From Bradyrhizobium sp. CB82 (GTDB lineage Bacteria > Pseudomonadota > Alphaproteobacteria > Rhizobiales > Xanthobacteraceae): a DNA stretch of 64,000 nucleotides. The notes below the pieces were generated by a model. The model did not search any database and was not told the origin of the DNA. It saw only the letters and a program-made list of their open reading frames with translations. Every line of letters begins with the position of its first letter. Position 1 is the first letter of the stretch. The stretch spans positions 7,445,001-7,509,000 of the forward strand of contig NZ_CP121650.1 in assembly GCF_029714405.1 (NCBI RefSeq). Reading direction: 5' to 3'. The position numbers were made by a program, and so were the translations under genes. Positions 62,981 through 64,000 of the stretch are shown piece after piece.

Positions 62981-64000
62981 CAGGCGGTTCCTTCCAGGCC
63001 TTGGTGTTCGATGAGTTGGAGCGCGGCGATCCAGGCCTGCCCCAGGCTCAGGCCGCCATCATTGGGCGGCACCTGGCGGGGCAGCAGCGGCGTGAGACCG
63101 GCTGCGAGGCAGCCCCGCTCGATCTCGGCGCTCAGGATCGCATTGAGAAAGCAGCCACCGCTCAAGGCGACGGTCATGATGCCGGTCTCCCGCGCGATAC
63201 GAACGATCCAGTCGACACAGGCGGCGGCGAACGTGCCGTGGAACAGTTCGGCGCCGTCGGTCGGATCGAGCACATCGTTCGCGAGCCGTTCGAGCAACGG
63301 AGACAGTGAGAGCACGCCGTTCTCGATCACCCAGCCGTCCCGAGCAACGCGGGGCTGGCGAACACGCGCTTCCAGCTTCATCGCGGCCTCGCCCTCGTAG
63401 CTTTGCACCAGGGAAAGCCGAAGCAGTCCTGCCGCCGCGTCGAACAGCCGGCCGGCGCTCGTCGTCATCGGCACGTCGCGCTGATCCAGCAAGGTGGACA
63501 GGCGCGCCGCTTGCGGCTGCGCGGCAAAGCGGCCCGGAATCTCGTCGCCGCGCTGCAATCCGTGTAGCACGCTCGCTGCCATCCGCCACGGCTCCCACGC
63601 GGCGCGGTCGCCGCCGGGCATCTTGAGTGGTGCGAGATGTCCGAGCCGGCGGAAGCGAGCCCCCTCGCACAGCAGAAGCTCACCACCCCAGTTGCCAGCG
63701 TCGCCGCCATAGCCGAACCCGTCGAGCACCAGCGCCAATACAGGACGTTCGACGCGATGTTCGGCCATTACGGACGCCGCATGGGCATGATGATGCTGAA
63801 TCGCAACCAGCCTCCTCCCGCTCGCTTCGGCAAAACGGGTCGACGCGATATTCGGATGCAGGTCATGCGCGACGACGATCGGCTCAACATCGAGCGTTGA
63901 AAGCAGTTGATGCACTGTTTCTTCTAAGATGCGCACCCCTTCCGCAGTGTCGAGATCGCCGATATGTTGGGAGACGAAGGCCTCGTCGCCGCGCGTAGCC
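62980..64000 (-). CDS. hypF: Hydrogenase maturation carbamoyltransferase HypF, C-terminal part (runs off the window)
   Basis: The coding frame continues beyond the window edge; the first codons visible read TRGDEAFVSQHIGDLDTAEGV, which is internal HypF sequence. The Kae1-like domain is present: VAHDLHPNIASTRFAE, IQHHHAHAASVMAEH (metal-binding His), LVLDGFGYGGDAGNWGGELL, TSSAGRLFDA-like TTSAGRLFDAAAGLL, VALSGGCFLNAIL and PPNDGGLSLGQAW. HypF makes carbamoyl-AMP from carbamoyl phosphate and loads it on HypE. The acylphosphatase, zinc-finger and YrdC domains would lie upstream, outside the window. Confidence 0.96.
   Translation of the reverse strand, partial: ATRGDEAFVSQHIGDLDTAEGVRILEETVHQLLSTLDVEPIVVAHDLHPNIASTRFAEASGRRLVAIQHHHAHAASVMAEHRVERPVLALVLDGFGYGGDAGNWGGELLLCEGARFRRLGHLAPLKMPGGDRAAWEPWRMAASVLHGLQRGDEIPGRFAAQPQAARLSTLLDQRDVPMTTSAGRLFDAAAGLLRLSLVQSYEGEAAMKLEARVRQPRVARDGWVIENGVLSLSPLLERLANDVLDPTDGAELFHGTFAAACVDWIVRIARETGIMTVALSGGCFLNAILSAEIERGCLAAGLTPLLPRQVPPNDGGLSLGQAWIAALQLIEHQGLEGTA

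Noticed and set aside
1-64000. tRNA genes, rRNA genes, CRISPR arrays and integrase/attachment sites
   Set aside because: None was recognised on reading; the island ends, if present, are outside the window.

Overview
The window looks like the accessory (symbiosis-island type) part of a Bradyrhizobium chromosome. The main reasons are a close bradavidin homologue (21933-22442), a hydrogenase-maturation operon hypF-C-D-E in rhizobial order (60568-64000), two textbook sigma-54 promoters (27313-27328 and 28112-28127) with a phasin gene, several small proteins typical of Bradyrhizobium, and a patchwork of intact metabolic genes, gene fragments and transposon debris. No tRNA, rRNA or CRISPR array was found.

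Layout. 1-12.7 kb: a GH18 chitinase, a cytochrome c peroxidase remnant, small hypothetical genes, a LuxR-type HTH protein next to a three-gene MacA/ATPase/MacB-type exporter operon, an HPF-plus-cold-shock fusion protein, a TauE/SafE permease and a deleted aspartase gene. 13.1-14.6 kb: a complete IS256-family element with an 8-bp target duplication. 14.6-27 kb: an OprB-type porin, a TauD-type dioxygenase, a cobalamin riboswitch with metE, bradavidin, an MFS permease with a BKACE (DUF849) enzyme, and a YWTD beta-propeller protein. 27-32.8 kb: two sigma-54 transcription units (coiled-coil protein; small protein plus phasin), sensor-kinase and response-regulator remnants, an RpiR regulator and a Gfo/Idh/MocA oxidoreductase. 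33-37.3 kb: a frameshifted two-domain CoA-transferase gene and a Baeyer-Villiger-type monooxygenase. 37.8-41.7 kb: O-methyltransferase, a phosphonopyruvate/sulfopyruvate-decarboxylase-like TPP enzyme and a PhnY-like aldehyde dehydrogenase. 42-55.1 kb: a LysR regulator opposite a long plus-strand array: core-type methionine synthase, metallophosphoesterase, two near-duplicate Tat-exported binding proteins, a complete Liv-type ABC transporter, a hexapeptide transferase of the phosphonate-associated type, a SAM methyltransferase and a MetF-like reductase. 56.7-58.5 kb: a hipBA module with four tandem operator-like palindromes. 59-60 kb: a decayed IS481-type transposase and a DUF3551 protein. 60.6-64 kb: hypE, hypD, hypC and the 3' part of hypF.

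How the genes may work together. Two observations go beyond ordinary annotation. First, an approximately 50-bp element (CTACCAA, two bases, TTGGCAATTGAT, 10-12 bases, CACGTGGCAATC) occurs at five places, 10.1, 16.4, 18.2, 27.0 and 37.7 kb, always pointing toward the next downstream gene and on whichever strand that gene uses. The downstream genes encode the TauE-type permease, the porin, the TauD-type dioxygenase, the YWTD protein and the O-methyltransferase/decarboxylase/dehydrogenase operon. This looks like an undescribed local regulon. Second, the 43.7-55.1 kb array combines uptake (Liv transporter), phosphoester cleavage and one-carbon chemistry (core MetE, MetF, SAM methyltransferase). 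It sits beside the Ppd/PhnY-like pair and may process a methylated, perhaps phosphonate or sulfonate, compound. No PEP mutase or C-P lyase is in the window, so the substrate is unknown.
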